A DNA stretch of 64,000 bases from Streptomyces sp. Ag109_O5-10 (GCF_900105755.1 NZ_FNTQ01000001.1:3224001-3288000), one strand, 5' to 3'; positions 1 to 8,579 are shown, numbered from the stretch's first letter. The notes: generated by a model not told the origin, from the letters alone. Made by a program: numbers and translations.

Positions 1-2
1 TC

Positions 3-299
3 GCGTGGGGCATGGTCAGCTGCACGAACTGGCCGGTACCGGGGGCCGCCGACCACCCCGACGTCAGCGCGCCCGGGTCGGCGCCGATCCTGGTCGTCGG
101 CAACACGGGCGATCCGGCGACCCCGTACGAGGGCGCGAAGAAGATGGTGGACGCGCTCGGCAAGGGCGTCGGGGTCGAGCTCACGTACAAGGGGCAGGGG
201 CACGGGGCGTACGACAGCAAGGACAAGTGCGTGCAGGGGGCGGTGAACGGCTATCTGCTGGAGGGGACGGTGCCGAAGGCGGGGACGGTCTGCACGTAG
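3..299 (+). CDS. Secreted S33-type tripeptidyl aminopeptidase-like hydrolase, C-terminal end (partial)
   Basis: The gene enters from the left edge, so only the last 98 residues are visible. They form the end of an alpha/beta hydrolase of the Streptomyces tripeptidyl aminopeptidase (Tap/SlpD/SlpE, peptidase S33) family. The GNTGDPATP segment carries the catalytic Asp and GHGAYD the catalytic His; the nucleophile Ser would lie upstream, outside the window. The tail aligns closely, almost without gaps, with the end of the next gene (505-2061), so the two are tandem paralogues. Family members cleave short peptides at the cell surface or in the medium. The frame stops at TAG 297-299. Substrate is inferred only from the family. 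Confidence 0.85.
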   Translation, partial: AWGMVSCTNWPVPGAADHPDVSAPGSAPILVVGNTGDPATPYEGAKKMVDALGKGVGVELTYKGQGHGAYDSKDKCVQGAVNGYLLEGTVPKAGTVCT

Positions 300-504
300 T
301 CGTCGGCGGCTTCGTCGCGGTCGATCGCGCCCACACGGCGCCGGCGCATCGCGGACGCAGCCCCGCGACCCTCATGGGGCGTCATGAACACGCAGGTCAA
401 AAGGTTATCCACAGGCTGAAACGGCCCGCGCCCGGTCCGCCTACCATGGCCTGACCGCCTTCCGCGACGAACCTGCGGAGGGCCTGCGTGGGGGGTGTAC
501 GCAC

Positions 505-2061
505 ATGTTGCGATATGTACGGTGGGCGGCCGCTGTTGCCGCGGGACTGCTCGTGGCCGGGTGTGGCAGCGGGTCGTCGGGTGGGGGCGAGGACGAGGGG
601 AAGGCCTCGTCCGGGCAGCCGTCGGCCGCCACGGCCACCGCGGCGGGCTCGACGGCCCTGCCCGCTTCCCTCACCTCCCAGAAGCTCGACTGGGGCCGCT
701 GCAAGAGCACTTCGGACTCCGCCGCGCCCGGGGACGCATGGCGGTGTGCGACGCTCAAGGTGCCGCTGGACTGGGCGAAGCCGGACGGGGAGACGATAGG
801 ACTGGCGCTGATCCGGGAGCAGGCAAGCGGGGGTTCGGGGAAGCGGATCGGCTCGCTGCTGTTCAACTTCGGCGGGCCGGGCGGCTCCGGCGTCTCCACG
901 ATGCCGTACTTCGCCGGCACCGTCTCCGCGCTGCGCGAGCGGTACGACCTGGTGAGCTGGGACCCGCGCGGGGTGGGGGCCAGCGAGGGGATCCGCTGCC
1001 GCAGCGACAAGGACATCCAGCGCGCCGAGTCGATCGATTCGACTCCGGACACCGCGGCCGAGGAGACGGCGTACTTCCAGGACGCCGCGAACTTCGGCAA
1101 GGGCTGCGCGAAGGCCGCGGGCAAGCTCATCGCGCACGTCTCGACGACCGACACGGCCCGCGACATGGACCTCATGCGCCAGGTACTCGGCGACGCGAGG
1201 ATGCACTACTTCGGCATCTCGTACGGCACCGAACTGGGCGGTGTGTACGCCCACTTGTTCCCAAAGAAGGTGGGGCGGCTGATCCTGGACGCGGTGGTGG
1301 ACCCGACGGCCGACTCGGTCGGCCAGGAGAAGAACCAGGCCGCCGGCTTCCAGCGGGCCCTGGACGACTACCTCAAGTCCACCGGGCAGGACCCGGACCA
1401 GGGCTCCCGGAAGATCGCCGATCTGCTGAAGCGGCTGGACGCCACGCCCCTGCCCGCGTCCTCCGGGCGGAAGCTGACCCAGAGCCTCGCCGTCACCGGC
1501 ATCGTGCTGCCGCTGTACAGCAAGGACAGCTGGCCGACGCTGACCAGCGCGCTCGCGGCGGCCGAGGAGGGCGACGGCTCGGAACTGCTGTCGCTCGCGG
1601 ACCAGTACAACGAGCGTGACTCCTCGGGGCACTACGGCACGACCACGCACTCCCAGCGGGTCATATCGTGCCTGGACGACAAGGAGCGGCCGACGCTCAC
1701 CGAGACGAAGCGGCGGCTGGCGGAATTCGAGAAGGTCTCCCCCGTCTTCGGGGACTTCCTGGGCTGGGACTCGGCCGGCTGGTGCCACGACTGGCCGGTG
1801 GCCGGGCAGTGGGACACACCGGAGGTGAGCGCACCGGGCGCGGCACCGATCCTGCTGGTCGGCAACACCGGCGACCCGGCCACCCCCTACGAAGGCGCCC
1901 GGAGGATGGCCGACGAGCTGGGCAAGGGGGTCGGTGTCGAGCTGACCTGGAAGGGCGAGGGCCACGGGGCCTACGGCAGCGGCAGCGACTGCGTGGACTC
2001 CACGGTGAACGCCTACCTGGTCAGCGGCACGGTCCCGAAGGACGGCACGGTCTGCTCATGA
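505..2061 (+). CDS. Lipoprotein S33 peptidase (tripeptidyl aminopeptidase family)
   Basis: A 518-residue secreted alpha/beta hydrolase. It starts with a lipoprotein signal: basic MLRYVR, a hydrophobic stretch, and lipobox LVAG-Cys20, followed by a Gly/Ser-rich linker, so it should be anchored to the outer face of the membrane. The oxyanion-hole motif GGPGGSG is at 123-129. The nucleophile elbow GISYG places Ser239, and the C-terminal TAP-like domain supplies Asp457 (NTGDPATP) and His487 (GHGAYG). This is the normal length and triad of the SlpD/SlpE-type mycelium-associated peptidases. The start is ATG after a G-rich stretch at about 490-497. It is a tandem duplicate of the gene at the left edge. 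The exact peptide preference cannot be read from sequence. Confidence 0.92.
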   Translation: MLRYVRWAAAVAAGLLVAGCGSGSSGGGEDEGKASSGQPSAATATAAGSTALPASLTSQKLDWGRCKSTSDSAAPGDAWRCATLKVPLDWAKPDGETIGLALIREQASGGSGKRIGSLLFNFGGPGGSGVSTMPYFAGTVSALRERYDLVSWDPRGVGASEGIRCRSDKDIQRAESIDSTPDTAAEETAYFQDAANFGKGCAKAAGKLIAHVSTTDTARDMDLMRQVLGDARMHYFGISYGTELGGVYAHLFPKKVGRLILDAVVDPTADSVGQEKNQAAGFQRALDDYLKSTGQDPDQGSRKIADLLKRLDATPLPASSGRKLTQSLAVTGIVLPLYSKDSWPTLTSALAAAEEGDGSELLSLADQYNERDSSGHYGTTTHSQRVISCLDDKERPTLTETKRRLAEFEKVSPVFGDFLGWDSAGWCHDWPVAGQWDTPEVSAPGAAPILLVGNTGDPATPYEGARRMADELGKGVGVELTWKGEGHGAYGSGSDCVDSTVNAYLVSGTVPKDGTVCS

Positions 2062-2066
2062 CGAAG

Positions 2067-2105
2067 GCGGGGGTTCCGTGCACCTGCGGTGCCCGCAACC
2101 CCCGC
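2067..2105. terminator. Bidirectional hairpin between convergent genes
   Basis: A perfect 9-bp inverted repeat (2067-2075 with 2097-2105, GCGGGGGTT/AACCCCCGC) fills the 62-bp gap between the S33 peptidase (ends 2061) and moeZ (ends 2124 on the other strand). The position suits a shared terminator. There is no strong T-run, as is usual in Streptomyces. Confidence 0.65.
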
Positions 2106-2123
2106 CCGCCGGGGAGCCTGTGC

Positions 2124-3302
2124 TCAGTAGACCGGCTTCGACGGCTCGATCTGGTTGACCCAGCCGATCACGCCGCCGCCGACGTGGACGGCGTCCGCGA
2201 AGCCCGCGGACTTCAGGACGGCGAGGACCTCCGCACTGCGGACACCCGTCTTGCAGTGCAGGACGATCTTCTTGTCCTGGGGCAGGCCCTCCAGGGCGGT
2301 GCCGAGGAGGAACTCGTTCTTCGGGATCAGCTTGGCGCCCGGGATGGAGACGATCTCGTACTCGTTCGGCTCACGGACGTCGATGATCTCGATGTTCTCG
2401 CCGTCGTCGATCCACTCCTTGAGCTGCTTGGGAGTGATCGTCGAGCCGGCGGCCGCCTGCTGGGCCTCCTCGGAGACGACGCCGCAGAAGGCCTCGTAGT
2501 CGATGAGCTCGGTGACGGTGGGGTTCTCGCCGCAGACCGCGCAGTTCGGGTCCTTGCGGACCTTGACCTGGCGGTACTGCATCTCCAGGGCGTCGTAGAT
2601 CATCAGGCGGCCGACCAGGGGCTCACCGGTGCCGGTGAGGACCTTGATGGCCTCGGTGACCTGGATGGAGCCGATGGACGCGCAGAGCACGCCGAGGACG
2701 CCGCCCTCGGCGCAGGAGGGGACCATGCCCGGCGGCGGGGGCTCCGGGTAGAGGCAGCGGTAGCACGGGCCGTGCTCGGACCAGAACACCGACGCCTGGC
2801 CGTCGAAGCGGTAGATGGAACCCCACACGTACGGCTTGTTCAGCAGCACGCAGGCGTCGTTCACCAGGTAACGGGTGGCGAAGTTGTCGGTGCCGTCGAC
2901 GATCAGGTCGTACTGGCTGAAGATGTCCATCACGTTCTCGGCCTCGAGCCGCTCTTCGTGAAGGATCACGTCCACGTACGGGTTGATGCCCTTGACCGTG
3001 TCACGGGCGGACTCGGCCTTCGAGCGGCCGATGTCGGCCTGGCTGTGGATGATCTGGCGCTGCAGGTTCGACTCGTCGACCTCGTCGAACTCCACGATGC
3101 CCAGGGTGCCGACGCCCGCGGCGGCCAGGTACATCAGCGCGGGCGAGCCCAGGCCGCCGGCGCCCACACAGAGCACCTTGGCGTTCTTCAGCCGCTTCTG
3201 CCCGTCCATCCCGACATCGGGGATGATCAGGTGGCGGGAGTACCTGCGGACCTCGTCTACGGTGAGCTCAGAGGCTGGCTCGACCAGGGGTGGCAGCGAC
3301 AC
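2124..3302 (-). CDS. moeZ: Adenylyltransferase/sulfurtransferase MoeZ
   Basis: A 392-residue, two-domain sulfur-activating enzyme. The N-terminal ThiF/MoeB-like E1 domain has the ATP loop GAGGLG (47-52) and zinc-binding Cys pairs C180/C183 and C254/C257. It adenylates the C-terminal Gly-Gly of small sulfur-carrier proteins (MoaD, CysO, ThiS-like). The C-terminal rhodanese domain (about 290-392) carries the persulfide loop HCKTGVRS with Cys350 and passes sulfur on. In actinobacteria this one protein serves molybdopterin, cysteine and thiosugar pathways. The start is GTG 3302, with GGAG a few bases upstream; MSLPPLVEPASELT is the conserved N terminus. It lies 63 bp downstream of the polysaccharide-type operon and may be partly read from it. 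Confidence 0.96.
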   Translation of the reverse strand: MSLPPLVEPASELTVDEVRRYSRHLIIPDVGMDGQKRLKNAKVLCVGAGGLGSPALMYLAAAGVGTLGIVEFDEVDESNLQRQIIHSQADIGRSKAESARDTVKGINPYVDVILHEERLEAENVMDIFSQYDLIVDGTDNFATRYLVNDACVLLNKPYVWGSIYRFDGQASVFWSEHGPCYRCLYPEPPPPGMVPSCAEGGVLGVLCASIGSIQVTEAIKVLTGTGEPLVGRLMIYDALEMQYRQVKVRKDPNCAVCGENPTVTELIDYEAFCGVVSEEAQQAAAGSTITPKQLKEWIDDGENIEIIDVREPNEYEIVSIPGAKLIPKNEFLLGTALEGLPQDKKIVLHCKTGVRSAEVLAVLKSAGFADAVHVGGGVIGWVNQIEPSKPVY

Positions 3303-3365
3303 GGGGACTCCGTTGCTCGGTCGATCACTACGTTTGTTCTCCCTGTAACACTGCCACGGGCTTCT

Positions 3366-4115
3366 TCATTCCGAGACACCTGTTCCGATCCGCGAGACGA
3401 ATTCGTCCCAGTAACCGGGCATGGCCTCCCAGGGATCCGCCCTGCCCCAGCGATCGGTCCGGTCGGTGAAGTAGATGGTGGCGGCACCCTGCCAGCGGGC
3501 TATGCGCAGCGCCTCGTCGAGGTGGCCGAGGGGCACACCGTGCACGAAGTGGCAGAAGCGGTCGGGCGGGTAGTCGGCGGTCCACTCGGCGACCTGGGAC
3601 CAGCGGTAGTCGCTCCAGGGCCCGGCGAAGGTCACCAGCTGGTCGGCGTTCTCGGCGTAGCCCGGGTGGGGGTGGGTGCCGTGCCCGAGGACTATGTGGG
3701 GACCGTCACCCACGGCGCGGAGCGCCGCGACGGTGCGGCGGGTCTCGGGGAGCGCGGAGCGCTCGGTGGGGCAGCGGTCGAGCAGGAAGCCGTCGACGCG
3801 GTACCAGTCGTGGAAGTGGCGGGCGTCGGCGAGCAGGTCGCCGTGCGGGCGGGCGCCGTAGGCGGTGTCCAGGTGGCCGAGGACACGGACGCCCGCGTTG
3901 CGGAGCCGGCCGGCCGCCTCCAGGCAGTGCGGGTCGGGCAGGCCGCCGGGGCCGTTCGCCACGTCGAGGACGACCCAGTGCAGAGGGGTGCCCGGGCGGG
4001 CGAGTTCGGCCCACTGGGCGGGGGCGAGGAGGGGGTGGGCGTAGCCGGGGACGCCGACGGCGGTGCGGACGCCGGTGGTCGCGGCGCCCGCCCTGGTGCT
4101 GCTCAGATGCGGCAC
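3366..4115 (-). CDS. Spherulin-4-like family protein, putative TIM-barrel glycoside hydrolase
   Basis: A 249-residue protein of the spherulation-specific family 4 type. It has a predicted TIM-barrel order with GVPGYAHPLL near the N terminus, LDVANGPG, GHLDTAYG, YRVDGFLLDRCP and, at the end, ATIYFTDRTDRWGRADPW. Related domains occur in PelA-type proteins and act on amino-sugar polymers. No signal peptide is evident. The GTG start at 4115 overlaps the epimerase stop by 13 bp, so it is the last gene of the operon running from 8365. The context with a PelF-like glycosyltransferase suggests polymer trimming or quality control. That role is inference; catalytic residues were not assigned with confidence. 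Confidence 0.8.
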   Translation of the reverse strand: MPHLSSTRAGAATTGVRTAVGVPGYAHPLLAPAQWAELARPGTPLHWVVLDVANGPGGLPDPHCLEAAGRLRNAGVRVLGHLDTAYGARPHGDLLADARHFHDWYRVDGFLLDRCPTERSALPETRRTVAALRAVGDGPHIVLGHGTHPHPGYAENADQLVTFAGPWSDYRWSQVAEWTADYPPDRFCHFVHGVPLGHLDEALRIARWQGAATIYFTDRTDRWGRADPWEAMPGYWDEFVSRIGTGVSE

Positions 4116-5062
4116 GCCGCCTCCATCCAGATGTCCGCGAGGGACTCCTCGAGGTTGATGCGGGGGCGCCAGCCGAGCCGGTCGCGGGCGCAGCGCACGT
4201 CGGCCTGCTGCCAGCTGCCGCAGCCGTCCGGGTACGGGTACGCGACCGGGCCCGCGTGCTCGCCGTCCATCCGGGGGTGGCCGATGGCGCCGCGCAATGG
4301 TCCTGGCGGGCCGTCCAGTTCGTGCAGCGCGCCGCCGTACCCGGCGACCCGGGCGAGGACGGCGGCGGCGTCGCGGAGCCGGACGGCGCGGCCGGAGCCG
4401 ATGTTGATGACGCCCTGGGCGGCGGAGAGTGAGGCCGCGTGGACGGCGCGGGCGACGTCGCGCACGTCGACGAAGTCGCGCTGGGCGCCGAGGCCGCCGA
4501 GTTTGAGCTCGCCGTCCCCGGACTGCATGGCGCGGCGCATCGCCTCGGCCAGGCGGCCGAGCGGAGAGCCGGCCGGGGTGCCGGGACCGGCGGGGGAGAA
4601 CACGCGCAGGACGACGGCGTCGAGGCCGGAGCCGAGGACGAGTTCGGTGGCGGCGAGCTTGCTGACGCCGTACGGGCCGCCGGGGCGGGGCACGGCGTCC
4701 TCGGCGGTGGAGGAGCCGGGCTGGCTCGGGCCGTACTCGGAGCTGCAGCCGACCTGCACCAGGCGGGCGCCGCAGCCGCTGCGGCGCAGGGCCTCGCAGA
4801 CGGTGGCGACGGCGACGGTGTTGTGCCGGGTGAGTTCCCGGGCTCCCCCGCGGGTGGCACCGGCGCAGTTCACGATGACGCCCGGGTGGACCGCGTCGAG
4901 GAAGCGGGTGAGCGCGCCGGGGCTGCCGGTGGCGAGGTCGAAGCGGACGTCGGCGTCGTCGCCGCGGCCGAGCGCGGTGAGCTGGACGGCCGGGTCGGCG
5001 AGCAGCCGGTCGGCGACGAAGCGGCCGAGGTATCCGTTGGCTCCGATCAGCAGAACCCTCAT
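4103..5062 (-). CDS. NAD-dependent epimerase/dehydratase (nucleotide-sugar SDR)
   Basis: A 319-residue extended short-chain dehydrogenase. The Rossmann loop GANGYLG is at 7-13, the catalytic Ser at 107/108 (SSEYG), and the YxxxK pair is Tyr131/Lys135 (YGVSK). The C-terminal part has the usual substrate segment (RDFVDVRDVARAV, INIGSG). Enzymes of this group epimerise or dehydrate NDP-sugars such as UDP-GlcNAc/GalNAc or UDP-Glc/Gal. The ATG start overlaps the stop of the small ORF upstream (ATGA), and its end overlaps the spherulin-like gene, so it belongs to a fully coupled operon. It probably supplies the sugar nucleotide used by the PelF-type glycosyltransferase. The precise sugar is unknown. 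Confidence 0.88.
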   Translation of the reverse strand: MRVLLIGANGYLGRFVADRLLADPAVQLTALGRGDDADVRFDLATGSPGALTRFLDAVHPGVIVNCAGATRGGARELTRHNTVAVATVCEALRRSGCGARLVQVGCSSEYGPSQPGSSTAEDAVPRPGGPYGVSKLAATELVLGSGLDAVVLRVFSPAGPGTPAGSPLGRLAEAMRRAMQSGDGELKLGGLGAQRDFVDVRDVARAVHAASLSAAQGVINIGSGRAVRLRDAAAVLARVAGYGGALHELDGPPGPLRGAIGHPRMDGEHAGPVAYPYPDGCGSWQQADVRCARDRLGWRPRINLEESLADIWMEAACRI

Positions 5063-5247
5063 CGCGCGGCTCCCGGGGTGTGCGCTCCGGCGACTCCGGT
5101 GGTTCCGGACGCTCCGGGTCCGGGTCGGGAGGTGGTCATCTGGTGGTCTCCTTCAAGAGGTGGTGCGGTTGCCTGCGGCGGGGTGCCGGGCACCGGCCGC
5201 CGGGACGGCTCGGCGAGGCGTCCGGGATGATCGGCGGCTCTGCTCAC
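5059..5247 (-). CDS. Small translationally coupled ORF, 62 residues (possible 26-residue internal product)
   Basis: An open frame of 62 codons fills the gap between the membrane-protein gene and the epimerase. Its GTG start overlaps the upstream stop by 4 bp (GTGA) and its TGA overlaps the epimerase ATG by 4 bp (ATGA). Inside it, an AAGGAG ribosome-binding site sits in front of an ATG at 5139 that would give a 26-residue peptide in the same frame. The sequence is Pro/Gly/Thr-rich without recognisable motifs or membrane segments. It may be a real small protein or mainly a translational bridge that loads ribosomes for the epimerase. The double coupling argues that it is translated. Function unknown. 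Confidence 0.5.
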   Translation of the reverse strand: MSRAADHPGRLAEPSRRPVPGTPPQATAPPLEGDHQMTTSRPGPGASGTTGVAGAHTPGAAR

Positions 5248-6575
5248 TCCGGGTCTCCCGTCGGCGCGTGGGCCGAGGCCCGGGTCAGGGTGCCGGTCGC
5301 CCGGAAGAGCAGCACGAGGGCGGCGGCCCCGCAGGCGAGGGCCGGGACACCGCCCGTGCCCCAGGCGTCGACCAGGTGGTCGACGGGGGCGGTCAGGAAG
5401 GCGCAGCCGGGCAGCCGGCCGGCCAGGACGAGGGCCACGGCCGCCGCTTCGGTGGCGGCCGCGGCGGCGAGGGCGGCCCCTTGCGGGACGTTGTGGACGG
5501 CGAGGAGGCGGGCGAGCAGCAGGAGGGAGCCGAGAGCGAGGGCCGCCGGGTAGCCAGCGGGTTCGCCGAGGGCGGCGCCGCACAGGGCGAGCAGGGCGGT
5601 GAGGGCGCCGAGGAAGAGGGCGAACGTGCCGAGCAGCAGCGGCTGTACGGCCCCGGTGAACTCCTCCAGGCCCCGGCTGGCCGCGAGTCTGCGACGGGCG
5701 CCCGCCGTGAAGAGGTGGGCGCTCCAGGCGGCCGGTGCGCAGGCCAGGGTGAGGGCGAGGACCGGAGCCGTGGTCACCGGCCAGGGGCCGTCGGCCGCGC
5801 CGGTCGGGAGGCCGTCGGGGCCGCCGTCCAGGACGGCCCGCAGCAGGCCGTCGCCGAGCAGCGCGTAGGCGAGCAGCCAGCAGGTCCACGCACGGGTGCC
5901 GGTGGTGGCGCGCCAGGCAGGGGTCCGGGCCGGTGCGGCCAGGGGGCCGCGGCGCAGGACCGGGCGTACGGCCAGGGCGACGGCGAGCACGCCGACGGCT
6001 GCCGCGAGGAGGCGGGGGCGGCCCTCGGTGAGCCGTACGGCGGTCACGGCCGCCGCGCACACGACGCCCGGGAGGAGGGTGAGCAGCGCCCGGTCGGCGC
6101 GCACGCGGGGCGCGGGCGCCGGTCCGGGGTTCGGGCGCGGGTCCTCGTCGCGGGGCACGCGCGCGTAGAGCTCTTCCGCGAGGGAGAAGACGTCACGGTG
6201 CCGGAAACGGGCGGCGGTGCGGTCGGTGACGCCGTGGGCCTCGAGGCCGGCCGCGATCTCCAGCGGGTCCACGGCCCGCTCGCACAGGGCGCGGTGCCGG
6301 TGCATCAGTGCCTTCACCGGGTCGGCGGCGGCGCCTCGGCGGGATGTGGTTCTGCGGCCGCCGACGGTGTCCTGCACGGCCGTCGGGCCACCCGGGGGGA
6401 TCCTGCCGGACGCCGTTGCCGCGCTCGCGGGGAGAGCGGGCCCCGGGCCGGCTTCCTCGGCTCTCAGGAGCCACCCCTGCGACCGCGCGTCCCAGGCGTC
6501 GGCGCCGCCGGGCCGTCCGGGCCGGTCCAGCTCTGCCGGGGCGCCGTTGACCGTGCCGCCCTCATCGTCGCTCAC
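5244..6575 (-). CDS. Polytopic membrane protein of the PelF-like polysaccharide operon
   Basis: 443 residues. A disordered Gly/Pro-rich N terminus (1-75) and a short soluble helical segment (HRHRALCERAVDPLEIAAGLEAHGVTDRTA) precede about nine or ten hydrophobic segments from residue 150 to the end. The GTG start overlaps the PelF-like stop by GTGA, and the stop overlaps the next small ORF. In Pel loci the glycosyltransferase PelF works with PelG, a 12-segment Wzx-like membrane protein; this protein occupies that position. I see no sequence signature that proves homology to PelG, so transport of the polymer is inference. It could also be an unrelated Streptomyces integral membrane family. Confidence 0.7.
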   Translation of the reverse strand: MSDDEGGTVNGAPAELDRPGRPGGADAWDARSQGWLLRAEEAGPGPALPASAATASGRIPPGGPTAVQDTVGGRRTTSRRGAAADPVKALMHRHRALCERAVDPLEIAAGLEAHGVTDRTAARFRHRDVFSLAEELYARVPRDEDPRPNPGPAPAPRVRADRALLTLLPGVVCAAAVTAVRLTEGRPRLLAAAVGVLAVALAVRPVLRRGPLAAPARTPAWRATTGTRAWTCWLLAYALLGDGLLRAVLDGGPDGLPTGAADGPWPVTTAPVLALTLACAPAAWSAHLFTAGARRRLAASRGLEEFTGAVQPLLLGTFALFLGALTALLALCGAALGEPAGYPAALALGSLLLLARLLAVHNVPQGAALAAAAATEAAAVALVLAGRLPGCAFLTAPVDHLVDAWGTGGVPALACGAAALVLLFRATGTLTRASAHAPTGDPE

Positions 6576-8365
6576 AGCGCCCCCTCGCCGGCCGTGAGCG
6601 GGGTGGCCCGTACGGGGGCGGGCCGCACGGCGGTGCCCAGGGCCCAGCCCGGCACGGCGCGACGGGCGACGCGGGCCGTGGGGCCGGTCCAGCGGCCCGG
6701 TACGCGTGCCTCGGCGGGGAAGGCGAACGGCAGGGGCTCGCCGGACCGGTCGAGAACGACCCGGCGTACCGGGCAGTGCGAGACGATCTCCAGGTAAATG
6801 CTGTGAAATGCCGCGATGTTCTGCTCGACGGTGAACAGTTCGAGCGCCCGGGCCCGCGCGGCGGCTCCGAGGCGCTCGCGGCGTTCGGGGTCGCGGAGCA
6901 GCGCCACGCACGCCTCCGCGAGTGCCCGCGGATTGCGCGGGGGCACGACGAGCCCGGTGCCGCCGATGGCCTCCACCACGGCGCCGACGTCCGTGGAGAC
7001 GGTCGCCCGGCCGCAGAACATCGCCTCGACGAGTCCCGCCGGGAAGCCCTCGACGACGCTGGACAGGACGACGATCGCGCCGGACGCGTAGGCGTCGGCC
7101 AGGGTCGGCGCCTCGGGTCCGCCTATCTCGTCGAAGGAGACCGGGTTGTCGCCGACGGCGTGCACGCCGTCGGCCTCGTCGGGGAAGAGCTGTGCGGCGA
7201 GCGCCCTGCAGTGCCCCAGGTAGGCCTCGCCCTCCGGTCCCGCCGGGGCGCCGACGACCCGCAGCCGCGCCTTGGGCTCCTCCTTGCGGACCTCGGCGAA
7301 GGCGTGCAGCAGCGACACCAGGTCCTTGGCCGGCTCGATCCGGCCGACCCACACGAGCGTGTCCGGTTCCGCGCGGTCCAGGGCCTCGCCCACCTCGGTG
7401 AAGCGGGCGGCCTCCATGCCGGGATGCACGGTGCGGATGCGGGCGCGCTCGGCGCCGCAGCGCTCCTGCCAGCGGCGGGTGTGCGCGTTGCCCGGCGTGA
7501 TGATCGCTGCGCGGCGGTAGACCTCGGCGGCGAGCCGGCCGTGGAAGGCGGCGAGCAGCGCGCGTACGGCGAGGGTGGCCGTGTCGGGGCCGGTGGCGAG
7601 GTAGTGCGAGCGCAGCCGCACACCGTACTCGGTGACCAGCAGTGGGACACCAGAGAAGTGCTGGGCGAGCAGGCCGGCCAGGGCGGCCGGGCCGCCGGCG
7701 GTGGCGTGGCAGAGGTCGGCCGCGCCGAGGCCGTCGTCGCCGTACCAGTCCAGGGAGAGGGGGCGCAGGGCGCGTTCGAGGTGTGCGACGACGGCGAGCA
7801 GATCGGGCACGCGCGCCTCGCGCGCCGCGCCGAGGGCGCCGGGTGCGCGACAGGCGCGCTCCAGGGCGCGCAGGGCGGTGTCTGAGCGGAGTGCGGCGGC
7901 CAGGCCGCCCTCGTCGCGGGCGAGTTCGGCGAGTCCGTGGAGCGCGCTGCCGAAACGGTCCGCCAGGGAACCGGGCACGACACCGGAGCCACCCAGGTCG
8001 CTCGGCCCGTTCGGACCGCCCGCGTCGCCCGGTCCGTTCGAGCCGGCCGTGCCGTCAAGGCCGTCCGCGGCCGGACCGGCGCACAGCACCGCGACGAACT
8101 CGCCGTAGCTCTCGGCGAAGCGCCGGCGCGCGCGCCGTCCGTACGTGACGCAGTCCTCGTCGGCGGTCCACAGCGGAGCCGTCCGGACCCGGCTGACGTG
8201 CGGCGGCAGCGGCAGCCAGCCCTCGTCCTCCTGACGCCGGGTGCGGCTGAGCGCGTAGAGGTCGAACTCGTGCTGCCCGAGCCCGCGCACGAGCCGGTCG
8301 CACCAGAGTCCGGCGTCACCGCTCACATACGGATAACCACCCTCCGTAAGCAGTCCGATGCGCAC
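6572..8365 (-). CDS. GT4 glycosyltransferase, PelF type (DUF3492 N terminus)
   Basis: A 597-residue cytoplasmic GT-B glycosyltransferase. The N terminus MRIGLLTEGGYPYVSGDAG is the hallmark start of PelF proteins (DUF3492). The GT4 half has the donor-site motif GRIEPAKDL and the E-x7-E pair Glu439/Glu447 (EGFPAGLVE). PelF uses UDP-amino sugars to build the cationic Pel polymer in Pseudomonas and some Gram-positives. An open frame extends 36 codons further upstream, but the GTG at 8365 with a G-rich ribosome site matches the family start. It is the first gene of a five-gene coupled operon. Which polymer is made here cannot be stated from sequence. Confidence 0.88.
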   Translation of the reverse strand: MRIGLLTEGGYPYVSGDAGLWCDRLVRGLGQHEFDLYALSRTRRQEDEGWLPLPPHVSRVRTAPLWTADEDCVTYGRRARRRFAESYGEFVAVLCAGPAADGLDGTAGSNGPGDAGGPNGPSDLGGSGVVPGSLADRFGSALHGLAELARDEGGLAAALRSDTALRALERACRAPGALGAAREARVPDLLAVVAHLERALRPLSLDWYGDDGLGAADLCHATAGGPAALAGLLAQHFSGVPLLVTEYGVRLRSHYLATGPDTATLAVRALLAAFHGRLAAEVYRRAAIITPGNAHTRRWQERCGAERARIRTVHPGMEAARFTEVGEALDRAEPDTLVWVGRIEPAKDLVSLLHAFAEVRKEEPKARLRVVGAPAGPEGEAYLGHCRALAAQLFPDEADGVHAVGDNPVSFDEIGGPEAPTLADAYASGAIVVLSSVVEGFPAGLVEAMFCGRATVSTDVGAVVEAIGGTGLVVPPRNPRALAEACVALLRDPERRERLGAAARARALELFTVEQNIAAFHSIYLEIVSHCPVRRVVLDRSGEPLPFAFPAEARVPGRWTGPTARVARRAVPGWALGTAVRPAPVRATPLTAGEGAL

Positions 8366-8448
8366 GTGTGCACCCCCGATCGATCTCCCGTATGGGGAGC
8401 CGCCGTGGCTCGGCGGCTCGCAGCGGGACGAAGGTATGCGGACAAGGC

Positions 8449-8482
8449 GGTGGCGCGACGGACGGTTGTCCATCGCGCCACC
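8449..8482. repeat. Inverted repeat in the upstream region of the PelF-like operon
   Basis: A perfect 10-bp inverted repeat (GGTGGCGCGA at 8449-8458, TCGCGCCACC at 8473-8482) lies about 85-115 bp upstream of the GTG at 8365 and is followed by AAAA on the + strand. It could be an operator, or an extra terminator insulating the operon. No clear -35/-10 pair was recognised between it and the start. Confidence 0.4.
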
Positions 8483-8561
8483 AAAAGGGGTGAACGGTCG
8501 TAACTTTCCCGTGCGGGTCGCGTTCTGTCGCGCTAGGCGACCATTCGACGGCGGAACGTCA

Positions 8562-8577
8562 CGCCCGGATCCGGGCG
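8562..8577. repeat. 16-bp perfect palindrome CGCCCGGATCCGGGCG
   Basis: A self-complementary 16-mer lies 3 bp beyond the terminator stem of the ABC importer operon. It may extend the terminator structure or be a protein-binding site for the PelF-like operon. No partner sequence was seen elsewhere. Confidence 0.35.
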
Positions 8578-8579
8578 CC

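Noticed and set aside
3303..3365. Promoter for moeZ
   Set aside because: Several weak hexamers are present but none forms a convincing pair.
1668..6797. A 1709-codon open frame on the + strand
   Set aside because: It runs antisense through moeZ, the epimerase and the membrane gene. It has no ribosome site, and its protein is low-complexity; a high-GC artefact.
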